Virus record (IMG/VR): IMGVR_UViG_3300032213_001478
Coordinates: 1-22,080 of that record
DNA: 22,080 nucleotides
DNA from: a virus
Reading direction: 5' to 3' (one strand)
Part shown: piece after piece, positions 22,029 to 22,080 of the stretch
Numbering within the stretch: position 1 is the stretch's first letter
How the letters are laid out: every line of letters starts with the position of its first letter
Translations under genes and position numbers: made by a program
Notes under the pieces: model-generated
Databases searched by the model: none
Seen by the model: only the letters and a program-made list of their open reading frames with translations
Told to the model about the DNA's origin: nothing

Positions 22029-22080
22029 GCAAGTATAGTCAGGGAAAATACACAGTACAAAATCCTGCCAAATATGTCGG
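22025..22080 (+). CDS. 4: Head completion protein gp4-like, 3' partial
   Basis: Only the first 18 codons are in the window (MSKYSQGKYTVQNPAKYVG begins it). This opening, a short basic 'KY.QGK....NP.KY.G' segment, resembles the start of gp4 in aquatic T4-like phages, where it precedes the nuclease-like YRSSWE core. gp4 acts in head completion before tail joining. It starts in an ATGA overlap with the 128-aa gene, so it is translationally coupled. The call rests on very little sequence. Confidence 0.6.
   Translation, partial: MSKYSQGKYTVQNPAKYV

Noticed and set aside
1-22080. tRNA, rRNA, CRISPR, insertion sequence or attachment site
   Set aside because: No cloverleaf-like segment, regular direct repeat array, transposase or integrase was seen on either strand.

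Overview
The window looks like part of the genome of a T4-like, contractile-tailed phage of the kind common in aquatic samples. It carries recognisable neck (gp13, gp14), tail-sheath stabiliser (gp15), sheath (gp18), tube (gp19), dNMP kinase (gp1) and head-completion (gp4, partial) genes. It also has short intergenic regions, start/stop overlaps and late promoters with the T4-type core ATAAATA. The host cannot be told from the sequence. I saw no rRNA, tRNA, CRISPR array, IS element or integrase.

Region A (1-8076, + strand) is one tightly coupled 12-gene operon, entered from the left edge. Its first half handles sugars: a GT4 glycosyltransferase (5' truncated), a cupin, a left-handed beta-helix acyltransferase, a shortened DegT-type aminotransferase, GDP-mannose 4,6-dehydratase, a fucosyltransferase-like GT, a probable GT-A-type transferase and a GT10 fucosyltransferase-like enzyme. 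Its second half is four consecutive double-stranded-beta-helix (2OG/Fe(II)-oxygenase-like) genes, the first two being tandem paralogs. A plausible reading is that a GDP-6-deoxyhexose, possibly an N-acylated amino sugar, is made and transferred, while the oxygenases act on an unknown substrate.

Region B (8066-11468, - strand) holds gp14, gp15 and a Nudix hydrolase, read as one unit from a late-type promoter at 11496-11489. Region C (11538-14805, + strand) holds two unrecognised proteins (89 and 385 aa), then gp13 and dNMP kinase. Region D (15139-14789, - strand) is a small zinc-finger, HNH-like gene. Region E (15234-22080, + strand) holds sheath, tube, a large protein with a tube-like N-terminus, a small hypothetical protein and the start of gp4. 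Compared with T4, gp14-gp15 are inverted relative to gp13 and gp18-gp19, and terminase genes are absent between them.

The most interesting signals are regulatory. Two intrinsic terminators run straight into the ATG of the next gene (gp13 and dNMP kinase) and carry that gene's Shine-Dalgarno in the hairpin. A promoter lies on each hairpin, placed so that the new transcript would start inside it, lose its 5' arm and free the ribosome site. At three other genes (11538+, 19169+, 15139-) the predicted transcription start falls on, or within one base of, the A of the ATG and no Shine-Dalgarno is visible, which suggests leaderless mRNAs. All promoter calls are by eye and untested.
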